Origin: Streptomyces sp. SCSIO 30461 | GTDB taxonomy: Bacteria > Actinomycetota > Actinomycetes > Streptomycetales > Streptomycetaceae | Direction: 5' to 3' | DNA: 64,000 nt | Assembly: GCF_037023745.1 (NCBI RefSeq) | Contig: NZ_CP146101.1 | Span: 3,154,001-3,218,000 of the forward strand | In this document: in pieces, positions 1 to 8,259 of the stretch | Position numbering within the stretch: position 1 is the first letter of the stretch | Layout: each line of letters opens with the position of its first letter | The notes under the pieces: model-generated | What the model saw: only the letters and a program-made list of their open reading frames with translations | Database searches by the model: none | What the model was told of the DNA's origin: nothing | Program-made: the position numbers and the translations under genes

Positions 1-69
1 TGCGGTCCTCGGCCGGTGAAGGATCGACTGGGCCCCGGCCCCGGCCTTCGCTCCCATCCGAGGATCTGC

Positions 70-1275
70 ATGCACCTCTTCGACGACCCGCTGTTCCAGA
101 TGCACGCCGAGCGGGCGCTGACGCTGATCGGGCGCGGCGGCGCCGAGTACGGCGAGTGCGTGACGACGGCCGGGCATATCCGCGCCGGAGACCGGGACTC
201 CTGGTACCGGGCCTGGTCGGCCACTGCGTCCCGGGTGGCCGCCGCCGCCGAGCAGAGCGCGGCGCAAGGGCACCGGGTGAGCGCGGCTGACGGGTTCTGG
301 CGGGCCACCACATACAACCGCATGTCCTACCAACCGCTGTTCGGCTCACCCGTCGACCCCCGGCTCGAGGCCGCCTTCAAAAGGGAGCGCGACTGCTTCG
401 GCCGTTACGCCGCGTTGGCGCCGCACCCCGTGGAGTTGGTCGAAGTCCCGTTCGAAGGCGCGACGCTCCCCGGCTGCCTCTGTCTTCCCGACAGCGCCCG
501 GGGTCACGCCCGCCCGACGCTGGTCGGGGTGAACGGTTACGACTCCAACATCCATGAGATGTACTGGGCCCACGCCCTGCCCGCGGTACGCCGCGGCTAT
601 GCCTGCCTGCTCGTGGACGGCCCCGGCCAGGGGCGGGCCCTGGTGCAGCAGGGACTGCGGATGCGGCCGGACTGGGAGACCGTGCTGCGCCCGGTCATCG
701 ACTACGCGAGCGGCAGGCCGGAGATCGACGCCGAACGCATCGCCGTCATGGGGTGGAGCTTCGGGGGCTATCTCGCTCCGCGCGGGGTGTCGGGCGACCA
801 GCGTGTCGCCGCGCTGATCGCCGACCCCGGACTCTTCGACCCCGTCGATGTGCTGCCCCTGCCGCCAGAGCTGAAGGAGCAACTGCCCGACATCGACCCC
901 GAGGTCCTGGACGCCTATCTGGCCCCCGTGGCCGACGATCCCGTAATGCGCTGGCGGCTGGTGCAGCGGGCGTTGTGGGTGCACGGTCTCGACTCGCTCG
1001 GCGCGTACGTCATCGAGATGGACCGCTACCGGCTCTCCGGTGCGGCCGGGCGGATCACCTGCCCGACGCTTGTCGTCGCGAACGACGACGACCCGCTGGC
1101 CGCCCAGGCGGAGCTGCTGCTCGACGCGCTGGGCGGCCCCCGGACGTTGGTGCGCTTCCGGGCCGAGGACGGGGCCAAGGGGCACTGCCAGGCATGGAAC
1201 CGCTCGCTGTTCGACCAGCGGGCGTTCGACTGGCTCGATGCCACCCTGCGGGTCGGTCGGCACGGGGAGGGTTGA
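70..1275 (+). CDS. alpha/beta-hydrolase fold serine hydrolase
   Basis: Predicted cytoplasmic serine hydrolase, 401 aa, with no signal peptide. The nucleophile elbow GWSFGGY is at about residues 228-234 (Ser230). A plausible acid lies in NDDDPL near residue 337 and the catalytic His in GHCQAW near residue 375, the order expected for this fold. A long helical N-terminal part before the core recalls the dipeptidyl-aminopeptidase / 2,6-dihydropseudooxynicotine-hydrolase-like branch, but the substrate cannot be read from sequence. The ATG at 70 is chosen because GAGGA stands just upstream and the residues before it look unlike protein. The gene is followed at 1276-1342 by a short gap and converges on the sigma-factor gene. 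The first 69 bases hold only its leader and GC-rich sequence. Confidence 0.85.
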   Translation: MHLFDDPLFQMHAERALTLIGRGGAEYGECVTTAGHIRAGDRDSWYRAWSATASRVAAAAEQSAAQGHRVSAADGFWRATTYNRMSYQPLFGSPVDPRLEAAFKRERDCFGRYAALAPHPVELVEVPFEGATLPGCLCLPDSARGHARPTLVGVNGYDSNIHEMYWAHALPAVRRGYACLLVDGPGQGRALVQQGLRMRPDWETVLRPVIDYASGRPEIDAERIAVMGWSFGGYLAPRGVSGDQRVAALIADPGLFDPVDVLPLPPELKEQLPDIDPEVLDAYLAPVADDPVMRWRLVQRALWVHGLDSLGAYVIEMDRYRLSGAAGRITCPTLVVANDDDPLAAQAELLLDALGGPRTLVRFRAEDGAKGHCQAWNRSLFDQRAFDWLDATLRVGRHGEG

Positions 1276-1342
1276 GCGCCGACTGCCCGTCCCGCCGTGC
1301 CCGACTCGTCATGATCGTGGATCACCGGACCACGGTCACGGA

Positions 1343-3025
1343 TCAGAGCTGGGAGCCGAACGCCTGCGTCCACCAGGGACCCCCGGACCCGCTGTGGATG
1401 CCCACGCCCAGTTCCTTGAAGGAGCAGTTGAGTATGTTGGCTCGGTGCCCTGAGCTGTTCATCCAGGAGTCCATCACCGACTCGGGGCTCTGCTGGCCGC
1501 GTGCGATGTTCTCGCCGTAGGTGCTCCAGCGGTAACCGGCGTCGGTGATCCGGTCGCCGGGGTCCTCACCGTCCGGGTTGGTGTGCTCGAAGAAGCCGCG
1601 GGCGGCCATGTCGTCGGAGTGGTTCGTGGCGGCGTCCGCCAGTCGGCTGTTGTCGCTCACCGGCCCGCAGCCCGCCTTGGAGCGCTCGGCGTTGACCAGG
1701 GCGATGACCTGCTCCGCGGTGCTGCCCCCGGTGGCCGGTTCCGGGTCCGGCGCCTGCGGCTCGGGCTTCGGCTGGGACTTGGGCTTCACAGGACTCGGCT
1801 TCGGCGACGGTTTGGCCGAGGACTTGCTCGGGCTCGGCTTGGGGCTCGGGGAGGCCGAGGCCGACGGCGTCGGAGAAGGGGACGGACTCGCGGAGGCCGA
1901 GGGGAGCGGCTTTGCGGCCGGCGCCGCGGCCGCGGCGGGCTCGGCCACCTTCCGGTCGGGGCTGTTCAGCATGCTGACCGCGCCACCACCGACGACCAGT
2001 ACGGCGACACCTGCGGTAGCGAGGACCGTGGTACGGCGCCGACGGCTCGCGCGTTCCAACCTGGCCTGGGCCCTGGCGGAGGTGGCGGAGTCGGTGCCCG
2101 AGCCGTCGCCCCGCCGGCCGGCTGCCCGGGACCGTGCCGCGTGCCGGGAGGCCGCGCTCGCCAGGTGGGGCGCGGCGATCGTGTCGGCGGCGTGTGTGGA
2201 GGCCGCGGCTGCGAAGCCCGGTGCGGTGAGCTTGCCGGTGAGTGCCGCCGCGACCGGGACCAGGGCGAGGCCCACCAGAAGGCCCTCGGCGGGCACCAGG
2301 TTCGACCAGTGGCCCGCGCAGATCGTGCAGTCGCGGGCGTGACGGGCGATCCGCTTGCGCCAGAGGGCCGAGGGTATGCCGTCCCAGGGAGCCACGATCG
2401 GTTCGAGCAGCACACAGCGCGGATTGGCTTCGAGCGCGCGGACCACCACGCGCGCCGCCTCAAGCTGTGCCTTCATCCGCTGTACGCGTACCGCGGTGTG
2501 CTGGGGCGTCAGCTCCATGGCGTCGGCGACCTCGGCACGCGACAGCTCTCCCGCGGCCTCCAGCCACCAGAGTGACAGCAGGGCGCGATCGTCCTCGTCC
2601 AGCCAGCGGGTGGCTTCGGCGGTCTCCTGGCGCTGGCCGGACAACCCGAGCCGGAGAATGGTGAGGTCGACGAAGTCCGCCCCCGGGTCGACGACGTCGT
2701 AGGCATCGCCCAGACCGTCGCCGCCGGGTATCGCCTCCGAGCGGCGATCCCGCCAGTGGCCGCGTATCTGGTTCATGGTGATGGCGATCAGCCAGCTGCG
2801 GAAGCTCTCCGGGCCGCGTAGCCCGTCCAGGCTGCCGAGCATGCGGATCATGGTCTCCTGCACCACGTCGTCCACGTCCGCGTGACCGTTCAGTGCACGG
2901 CCGGTGATGTTGTAGACCAGCGGAAGGTACTCGGCGACGAGCCGGTCCTGCGCCTCCTGGTTTCCGGCCTGTGCTGCCTCGACCATCTGGGCTTCGCGTT
3001 CGCTGCTCACGCTGTGTCCACTCAC
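1343..3025 (-). CDS. ECF-type sigma factor fused to membrane span and CAP (SCP) domain
   Basis: A single 560-aa protein joins parts that are usually separate. Residues about 25-95 are sigma-70 region 2 (HADVDDVVQET, FRSWLIAITMNQIR). Residues 143-195 are region 4 (ELSRAEVADAM, TPQHTAVRVQRMK). At 229-236 the pattern H-x3-C-x2-C resembles an anti-sigma zinc motif. A hydrophobic span sits at 332-352, then a Pro/Ser/Ala-rich linker at 360-433, and a CAP/SCP domain at 436-560 (AEQVIALVNAERSKAGC, FFEHTNPDG, YGENIA, SGHRANILN). The layout predicts a cytoplasmic sigma factor tethered to the membrane with the CAP domain outside. The start GTG overlaps the stop of the upstream Nudix gene (GTGA), so the two are probably translationally coupled. 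I infer one-protein signalling, released perhaps by proteolysis; no protease is encoded nearby. Confidence 0.88.
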   Translation of the reverse strand: MSGHSVSSEREAQMVEAAQAGNQEAQDRLVAEYLPLVYNITGRALNGHADVDDVVQETMIRMLGSLDGLRGPESFRSWLIAITMNQIRGHWRDRRSEAIPGGDGLGDAYDVVDPGADFVDLTILRLGLSGQRQETAEATRWLDEDDRALLSLWWLEAAGELSRAEVADAMELTPQHTAVRVQRMKAQLEAARVVVRALEANPRCVLLEPIVAPWDGIPSALWRKRIARHARDCTICAGHWSNLVPAEGLLVGLALVPVAAALTGKLTAPGFAAAASTHAADTIAAPHLASAASRHAARSRAAGRRGDGSGTDSATSARAQARLERASRRRRTTVLATAGVAVLVVGGGAVSMLNSPDRKVAEPAAAAAPAAKPLPSASASPSPSPTPSASASPSPKPSPSKSSAKPSPKPSPVKPKSQPKPEPQAPDPEPATGGSTAEQVIALVNAERSKAGCGPVSDNSRLADAATNHSDDMAARGFFEHTNPDGEDPGDRITDAGYRWSTYGENIARGQQSPESVMDSWMNSSGHRANILNCSFKELGVGIHSGSGGPWWTQAFGSQL

Positions 3026-3591
3026 TTCCTGGGCTCGGGCCTGTTTCGTCCGTCACAGGGGAGACGCCCTGCCTCCGCTCCGATAACAGAAATCGGATAG
3101 GAATACGTATGAACCTTCGGAAGTGTTAGATCGGGACGCCAAGCCCGCAGCACTCCGGCGGACGGTACGAACAGTTCGCCTGGAATGTCCTCGGTTGCGT
3201 GCCACTGCCACCGCGTGATCTTGTCCGGTTCGGTGACCCGGGGCTCGCCCCTGACGTCCATGACCAGGCCCGCGGCCGAGATCCGGGGGATGCCTCGTTC
3301 GCTGTCCAGTACCAGTGCCACCACCGAGATGTCCTCCGCGCGGACCCGGAGCGCGGTCTCCTCCGCCAGTTCGCGCGCGCCCGCCTGCTCGAAGTTCTCC
3401 CCCGGGTCGACCTTGCCGCCCGGGAGTTCCCAGCGGCCGTCGCGCCCGAGGCCGAGCAGGATCCGGCCGGCCTGATCCACCGCGATCACGCCGATCCCGG
3501 TCATCCCGTTGGGGGCGGGGTTGGCCCGGGCGGGGCGCTGTGTCCCGTCCGGACCCGCGAACGAATGGGGGCCATTGAGTGAATCGGGCAT
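3022..3591 (-). CDS. Nudix hydrolase
   Basis: A 189-aa protein with a canonical Nudix box at residues 59-81 (GGKVDPGE, REL, EET), so it should hydrolyse a nucleoside diphosphate linked to another group. The strand-rich start GIGVIAVDQAGRILLG and the late segment TRWQWHATEDIP fit MutT/ADP-ribose-pyrophosphatase-like enzymes; substrate unknown. The ATG at 3591 has an AAAGG ribosome site seven bases upstream, while the frame further upstream is Arg/Pro-rich and unlike protein. Its stop overlaps the start of the sigma-CAP gene, which suggests a two-gene operon. Confidence 0.88.
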   Translation of the reverse strand: MPDSLNGPHSFAGPDGTQRPARANPAPNGMTGIGVIAVDQAGRILLGLGRDGRWELPGGKVDPGENFEQAGARELAEETALRVRAEDISVVALVLDSERGIPRISAAGLVMDVRGEPRVTEPDKITRWQWHATEDIPGELFVPSAGVLRAWRPDLTLPKVHTYSYPISVIGAEAGRLPCDGRNRPEPRK

Positions 3592-3819
3592 CTCAAACCT
3601 TTCAGGCGTACCGCCCCATGTCCGGTCGGCGCGGCGGTGCCTGATCGTACGGGGAGCCGGCGGCGGCCGCTGTGACGCGGATGGCATCGTCGGCGCCGCC
3701 GGCGATGGAGCGTCGTCGGCGTGTGCTCTCGTCCTCACGGCGGCGCACCGTCCGAGCGGCGCCGACGAGAGTCCCGGCGCGCACTCCGTCACGGCGCCGG
3801 TGCCGTCGTGGGCGCGATG

Positions 3820-4722
3820 TCAGCCGAGCACACGCGTCGGCTGTGCCGGGCCGACGCCCCGTGGTCGCCACTCACGGGGATAGCCCACCGACACCTCATG
3901 GAATGGCACCCCGTCGTGCTCGGTGGTGCGCGGGATGTGCAGATGCCCGTACACCATCGCCTGTGCCCGGTACGCGAGGTGCCAGTCGGCTGTCTGCTCC
4001 GTACCGCACCACAGCGCGAACTCGGGATAGCGCAGCACCAGGGTCGGCTCCCGTACCAGGGGATAGTGGTTGACCAGCACGGTTCGCAGTTCCGGTGGGA
4101 TCTCCGCCAGTCGCGACCGGGTCAGTTCCAGTCTGGCCCGGCACCATGCGTCACGGCTGGGGTAGGGGTCGGGGTGCAGGAAGCGCTCGTCGGTGCAGAC
4201 GACATGCGCCTGACGCGCCCGGTCCAGGGCCTCGTCCCGGGTGCTCGTGCCGTCCGGGCGGAAGGTGTAGTCGTACAGCAGGAACAGCGGTGCGACGGCG
4301 ATGGAGCGTCCGTCGCGTCCGGTCCACACCGGGTACGGGTCCTCGGGCGTGTGTACGCCGAGCCCGCGGCACAGTTCCACGAGCAGCTCGTAGCGTTCCA
4401 CGCCGCGGGCCTGGACCGGGTCGGCGGGAACGGTCCACAGCTCGTGGTTGCCGGGCGCCCAGACGACCTCGGCGAACCGCCCGCGCAGCAGCGCGAGCGC
4501 CCACTCCACGTCCGACACCAGGTCGGCGACGTCACCGGCCACCAGGAGCCAGTCGTCGTCGGACTCCGGGTGCAGGCTGTCGACGTGCTTGCGGTTCTCC
4601 GGGTGATTGACATGCAGGTCACTGATGGCGAGCAGGGACAACGCGACCCCCGTGGGTAGACGGATTGCCGGGACATCCCGGCGATCCTTCCACCCGCGAG
4701 GGCAACTGTCCTTGTCCGTCAC
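3820..4722 (-). CDS. calcineurin-like metallophosphoesterase
   Basis: A 300-aa cytoplasmic phosphoesterase with all five family motifs in order: ISDLHVNH, AGDVAD, PGNHE, VNHYPL and YGHLH. These provide the ligands of a dinuclear metal site. The spacing and size fit the single-domain actinobacterial group often found beside phosphopantetheinyl transferase genes in other Streptomyces loci; no such transferase is seen here. The start is probably the GTG at 4722; the ribosome site is weak (CCGGG), so a start a few codons downstream is possible. The preferred substrate cannot be inferred. Confidence 0.85.
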   Translation of the reverse strand: MTDKDSCPRGWKDRRDVPAIRLPTGVALSLLAISDLHVNHPENRKHVDSLHPESDDDWLLVAGDVADLVSDVEWALALLRGRFAEVVWAPGNHELWTVPADPVQARGVERYELLVELCRGLGVHTPEDPYPVWTGRDGRSIAVAPLFLLYDYTFRPDGTSTRDEALDRARQAHVVCTDERFLHPDPYPSRDAWCRARLELTRSRLAEIPPELRTVLVNHYPLVREPTLVLRYPEFALWCGTEQTADWHLAYRAQAMVYGHLHIPRTTEHDGVPFHEVSVGYPREWRPRGVGPAQPTRVLG

Positions 4723-4753
4723 CCGGTTGCCGTGAAGCCGGGCGGGACCGGGT

Positions 4754-5347
4754 TCAGGCCTCCTGCGCGCGGCTGGGTTCGTAGCGCGCCCACGAGGGCG
4801 CTGTTCCCGTGATCTGGCAGACCATCAGATAGAGCGGGATCGGCGGGGTGTAGGGGCTGGCGTCATCCGGCCAGTGGATCAGCCGGGCGGACGCCGTCGG
4901 CACACAGGCCCCACGCGAGTAGTACGACGGGAGTGGCCAGGCGAGCTCCAGGTCGGAGCCCTCGGGCACGATCCACCACCACCAGTCGGCGTCCGAGAAC
5001 ACACACCCCGGGTGCGGCAGGCGGGTGAGCAGCCCCAGCCCGTGCCGCGCGGGCACTCCGACCGCGTCGCAGCCGAGCGAGGTCGGCAGTTCGGCGGGGA
5101 TGTCGAGTCGTCCCTCGCGTGCGCCGTCGGCCCCGTCAAGGCTTCTGCGCCTGCCGCGGGTTCGGCGCGACTCGCGGGATCTGCGCGCGTCGCGGGCTTC
5201 ACGGAGCTCGCGGGTTTCGCGGGAGGTGGACCCGTGCCCGCTGAGGGGCGCCGGAGCCTCGAACCCGGAGCGGCCGAAGCGTCGGACGACCGTCGGCGGA
5301 GCGAGGGGGGCGGCGAGCTGCGGGCCGAGCGCGTTGCCAGGTGCCAC
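4754..5347 (-). CDS. conserved hypothetical protein divergent from XRE regulator
   Basis: A 197-aa protein I do not recognise by function. The first 80 residues are low complexity, with Arg/Glu/Ser runs (RETRELREARDARRSRES). The last 110 residues look folded: RLDIPAELPTSLGCDAVGVP, a Trp cluster DADWWWWIVPEGSD, and a Pro-rich PYTPPIPLYLMVC. No signal peptide or membrane span. The GTG at 5347 is preferred over a TTG six bases upstream because GAAGG stands seven bases before it. It is divergent from the XRE/DUF397 pair across a 212-base gap holding a nested palindrome, so it may be co-regulated with or controlled by that regulator. Confidence 0.6.
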   Translation of the reverse strand: MAPGNALGPQLAAPLAPPTVVRRFGRSGFEAPAPLSGHGSTSRETRELREARDARRSRESRRTRGRRRSLDGADGAREGRLDIPAELPTSLGCDAVGVPARHGLGLLTRLPHPGCVFSDADWWWWIVPEGSDLELAWPLPSYYSRGACVPTASARLIHWPDDASPYTPPIPLYLMVCQITGTAPSWARYEPSRAQEA

Positions 5348-5453
5348 GACCAATCCTTCACGGTGGGGAAAGCGGTGCCGCCGGTCACGCCTCTCCCCGG
5401 GCAGGGCGCGGCAGCCTCGTGAACTGGTTCAGCGAGCCACTCTCCTCCGGGAG

Positions 5454-5516
5454 ATGACACTTGGCAAGAGGCACTCTGAAAATTGCAGAGTGCCGGTTTC
5501 TGGGACACAGTGTCAT
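5454..5516. promoter_or_regulatory. nested palindrome, candidate XRE operator
   Basis: Two nearly concentric inverted repeats lie in the divergent gap. The outer arms are ATGACACT (5454-5461) and AGTGTCAT (5509-5516). The inner arms are GGCACTCTG (5470-5478) and CAGAGTGCC (5486-5494), separated by seven A/T-rich bases. Arms are perfect. The position, 45-100 bases before the XRE start, suggests autoregulation; operator function is inferred. Confidence 0.55.
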
Positions 5517-5559
5517 GGCACACTCGTCGCATCGAGGACAGGGCGCTGGGGAGGTCGAC

Positions 5560-6420
5560 GTGAGCGAGCCGCGGTCCGCCCCCACCGTGGGGCAGGTCGT
5601 ACTCGGCAAGCGGCTCCAGGAGCTGCGGCAGCGAGCGGGGCTGAGGCGCGAGGAGGCGGCCAGGCTGCTCCATGTCGCCCCCGCAACCATCCGCCGGATG
5701 GAACTGGCCGAGGTCGCGCTGAAGATCCCGTACGTACAACTGCTGCTGAGGGCCTACGGGGTCGGCGAGGAGGAGACCGGGAAGTTCGCCCGGCTCGTCG
5801 AGGACGCCAACAAGCCCGGCTGGTGGCAGCGTTTCCACGATGTCCTGCCGAACTGGTTCAGCATGTACGTCAGTCTGGAGGGAGCCGCGGGCCTGATCCG
5901 GGCCTATGAACCCCACTTCGTACCCGGACTGCTCCAGACGCGCGAGTACGCCCGCGGTGTCATGGCCGGCGGAGCTCTCGGCACCACCAGTGCCGAGGAC
6001 ATCGAGCGGCATGTCACGCTCCGCATGGCACGGCAGGACCTGCTCACCAGACCCGAGGCGCCCAGATTCTGGGTGATCATGGATGAGACGGTGCTGCGAA
6101 GACCCGTGGGCGGTGCCCGAGTGATGCGCGATCAACTGGACCGGCTCCTTGCCGCCACCGAACTTCCCAACGTCACGATTCAGTTGGCCGAGTTCGCGTC
6201 CGGGCCGCACCCCGGCACCTACGGCCCCTTCGTTCTGTTCAGGTTCGCGATGCCGGAGCTGCCTGACATGGTCTACAGCGAGTATCTGACCGGCGCGGTC
6301 TATCTCGACGCGCGTCCCGAGGTGGCGTCCCACCTGGAGGTCATGGACCGCATGGCGGCGCAGGCCGCCACCGCACAACGCACGAAGGACATCCTCAGGG
6401 CTGTTCGCAAGGAGCTGTGA
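5560..6420 (+). CDS. XRE-family helix-turn-helix regulator (DUF5753 type)
   Basis: A 286-aa DNA-binding protein. The helix-turn-helix covers residues about 12-65 (GKRLQELRQRAGLRREEAAR, VAPATIRRMELAEV). The rest is the ligand-type domain now called DUF5753, with the marker segments WWQRFHDVLPNWFSMYVSLE, IRAYEPHFVPGLLQT and GPFVLFRF. Streptomyces encode dozens of these, each paired with a DUF397 gene, as in the whiJ locus. The GTG at 5560 is preferred because GGGGAGG ends five bases upstream; a longer frame upstream runs through the palindromic operator. The stop overlaps the ATG of the DUF397 gene (TGATG), so translation is coupled. Confidence 0.92.
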   Translation: MSEPRSAPTVGQVVLGKRLQELRQRAGLRREEAARLLHVAPATIRRMELAEVALKIPYVQLLLRAYGVGEEETGKFARLVEDANKPGWWQRFHDVLPNWFSMYVSLEGAAGLIRAYEPHFVPGLLQTREYARGVMAGGALGTTSAEDIERHVTLRMARQDLLTRPEAPRFWVIMDETVLRRPVGGARVMRDQLDRLLAATELPNVTIQLAEFASGPHPGTYGPFVLFRFAMPELPDMVYSEYLTGAVYLDARPEVASHLEVMDRMAAQAATAQRTKDILRAVRKEL

Positions 6421-6656
6421 TGGATCGCATATACAACGGCATGCCCGCTCGGGAACTCGGCTCGGAGGGCTGGCACAAGCCGTGGAGCGGCGGCAACGGC
6501 GGCAACTGCCTGGAGGCCATGAAGCTGGCCGACGGCAGGGTGGCCGTGCGCCAGTCCGCCGATCCGGACGGTCCCGCGCTCATCTACACGCCGGGTGAGA
6601 TCGCCGCGTTCGTCCAGGGGGCGAAGTCCGGCCAGGCGGACTTCCTGCTGACTTGA
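6420..6656 (+). CDS. DUF397 small protein
   Basis: A 78-aa partner of the upstream XRE regulator. It shows the DUF397 core: WHKPWSGGNGGNCLEAM, then VAVRQSADPDGPALIYTPGE and AAFVQGAKSGQADFL. In known whiJ-type systems the small protein modulates the paired regulator, probably by direct contact; that role is inherited from the family, not shown here. The ATG overlaps the stop of the regulator by one base, so the two are made together. The TTGACC of a possible promoter for the next gene overlaps its stop. Confidence 0.9.
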   Translation: MDRIYNGMPARELGSEGWHKPWSGGNGGNCLEAMKLADGRVAVRQSADPDGPALIYTPGEIAAFVQGAKSGQADFLLT

Positions 6657-6680
6657 CCTGACGTCTCGTCATGTTACGTG
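6653..6680 (+). promoter_or_regulatory. candidate promoter for DUF574 methyltransferase
   Basis: TTGACC at 6653-6658, a 16-base spacer, and TACGTG at 6675-6680. Two GACGTC palindromes (6660-6665 and 6680-6685), both within TGACGTC, flank the spacer and could bind a regulator. The -10 match is weak. Confidence 0.3.
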
Positions 6681-6771
6681 ACGTCGACTGGCACTCACTC
6701 AACCTACCCTCGATTGCGTACAGTTCCCTTCGTCTCAATGTCATATGTCCCGCTACTCCTGGAGACGCCAG

Positions 6772-7581
6772 ATGACCGGGCAAGACCCCGCAGCCGTACG
6801 GATCGACACCAGCAAGCCGCACCCCGCACGGATGTACGACTGGTTCCTCGGCGGCAAGGACAACTACCCGGTGGACGAGGAGATGGCCGGACAGCTCCTC
6901 GCGCTCGAACCGCGGGGACGGGAGATGGCGCGGGTCAACCGCGCCTTCATGCACCGCGCCACGCGCTGGCTCGGCGGCAACGGCATCCGCCAGTACCTGG
7001 ACATCGGCACCGGCATCCCCACCGAGCCCAATCTGCACCAGATAGCCCAGCAGGCCGCACCGGAGTCCCGCGTCGTCTACTGCGACAACGACCCGATCGT
7101 GCTGGCCCACGCCGAGGCGCTGCTGCGCAGCACCCCGGAGGGCGTCACCGAGTACATCCAGGCCGACGCCCGCGACCCCGAGATCATTTTGGCGGCGGCG
7201 GGGAAGGTCCTCGACTTCTCCCGGCCCATCGCCCTGTCGATGCTCGCGCTGCTGCACTTCGTGGACGACGAAGACGGGGCGTACGCACTGGTCGACCGGC
7301 TGACCGCCAGGCTCGCGCCCGGCAGCTACCTGGTGCTGTCGCACACCACAGGGGACTTCGACCCCGAGAAGGCGGCCCAGGCCCGCGCCATGTACACGGC
7401 GCGCGGACTCACCCTGCGGCTGCGCTCACGCGCGGAGTTCACCCGTTTCTTCGATGGACTCGAACTGGTCGACCCCGGCGTCTCGCTGACCGCCGACTGG
7501 CAGCCGCAGCTCGGTGAGGTCGTGGAGGTCCAGGGAGATGATCCGATCCCGGGCTACGCCGGAGTGGCCCGCATCGGCTGA
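6772..7581 (+). CDS. SAM-dependent methyltransferase, DUF574 (Methyltransf_19) family
   Basis: A 269-aa protein of the Streptomyces-rich DUF574 family. Marker segments are the N-terminal PHPARMYDWFLGGKDNYPVD, the SAM loop YLDIGTGIPTEPNLH, the acidic strand VVYCDNDPIVLAHA and the late YLVLSHTT. These predict a Rossmann methyltransferase; the substrate of this family is not known to me. The ATG at 6772 has GGAGA eight bases upstream, whereas the in-frame ATG at 6745 has none. Such genes often lie beside XRE/DUF397 pairs, as here. A strong hairpin follows at 7597-7631. Confidence 0.9.
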   Translation: MTGQDPAAVRIDTSKPHPARMYDWFLGGKDNYPVDEEMAGQLLALEPRGREMARVNRAFMHRATRWLGGNGIRQYLDIGTGIPTEPNLHQIAQQAAPESRVVYCDNDPIVLAHAEALLRSTPEGVTEYIQADARDPEIILAAAGKVLDFSRPIALSMLALLHFVDDEDGAYALVDRLTARLAPGSYLVLSHTTGDFDPEKAAQARAMYTARGLTLRLRSRAEFTRFFDGLELVDPGVSLTADWQPQLGEVVEVQGDDPIPGYAGVARIG

Positions 7582-7596
7582 CGTCCACACCAGGGT

Positions 7597-7631
7597 GAGC
7601 CGGCGGACGGCGCGGCCCCGTCCGCCGGCTC
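7597..7631. terminator. bidirectional hairpin terminator
   Basis: Perfect 14-base arms, GAGCCGGCGGACGG and its complement, around a seven-base loop, placed between the convergent methyltransferase and DinB genes. No T-run, as is usual in Streptomyces. Confidence 0.7.
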
Positions 7632-7657
7632 GGGCCCGGCAGTGTGGTTTCGGGCAG

Positions 7658-8167
7658 TCAGCGGCGTACGAGCGCACCCCGGATGAACGCCGCCTGTCCG
7701 GCGTGCTGGAGGCTGTCGGCGATCACGCTCACCAGCCGGACGCCGAGGGTCACGGGCGGCGCCCACGACTCGTCCACGACCCGGTTCAGGGCGGGGCCGT
7801 TCAGACCGCCGACATACTCCAGAGTCCGCGTGTGCACGGCGTCGAAGTAGCCGAGCAGCATCTCGGCGGATCCCACCCGGACCTGGGCGACCTGGCTGCT
7901 CGTCTGACCGTAGCCGGTCTCGTTCGTGTCAAACGGCAGTCCGAACCGCTCGGACCAGCCATCGGCCAGCCACACCTGTTCCCGTCCGGCGGCGTCGGCG
8001 ACGTGGTCGTCCTGGATCCGGCCGAGATGCCACACGAGCCAGGCGATGCTGTTCGCGCCGGGGTCGAGCCGGTCATGAAGGCCGTCCGGGGTGAGTCCAT
8101 CGACCGCGTCGTGCACCGCTTCGTGGATGCGCCCGAAGGCGTCCGTCAGCACTTCCGATGTGTTCAT
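7658..8167 (-). CDS. DinB-like four-helix protein (DUF664, mycothiol-transferase type)
   Basis: A 169-aa helical protein of the DinB/DUF664 superfamily. The metal-binding His triad is visible: His in IAWLVWHLGRI, His in QDDHVADA, and His in the C-terminal SLQHAGQAAFIRG. Relatives in actinobacteria use the divalent metal to activate mycothiol for conjugation or detoxification; the small-molecule target here is unknown. A hydrophilic loop carrying the conserved WLADGWSERFGLPF follows the second His. The ATG at 8167 is the first start in frame. It stands alone: the upstream gene is 92 bases away on the same strand. Confidence 0.85.
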   Translation of the reverse strand: MNTSEVLTDAFGRIHEAVHDAVDGLTPDGLHDRLDPGANSIAWLVWHLGRIQDDHVADAAGREQVWLADGWSERFGLPFDTNETGYGQTSSQVAQVRVGSAEMLLGYFDAVHTRTLEYVGGLNGPALNRVVDESWAPPVTLGVRLVSVIADSLQHAGQAAFIRGALVRR

Positions 8168-8259
8168 GCGGCGAGTGAACCGCGAATGGGCATGCGGCCG
8201 GTGCCGACACCACGGGACGGACGCATGGACACCTGCGAGGCCCCGCGACAGCCCTCGGG

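Noticed and set aside
346..1263. A 305-codon minus-strand frame opposite the alpha/beta hydrolase
   Set aside because: Composition is His/Val/Gln-rich in the way of antisense GC-rich shadows, and the hydrolase on the plus strand has all family motifs.
6745..6771. ATG at 6745 as the start of the DUF574 methyltransferase
   Set aside because: No ribosome site precedes it, while the ATG at 6772 has GGAGA at a suitable distance and gives the family's usual N-terminus.
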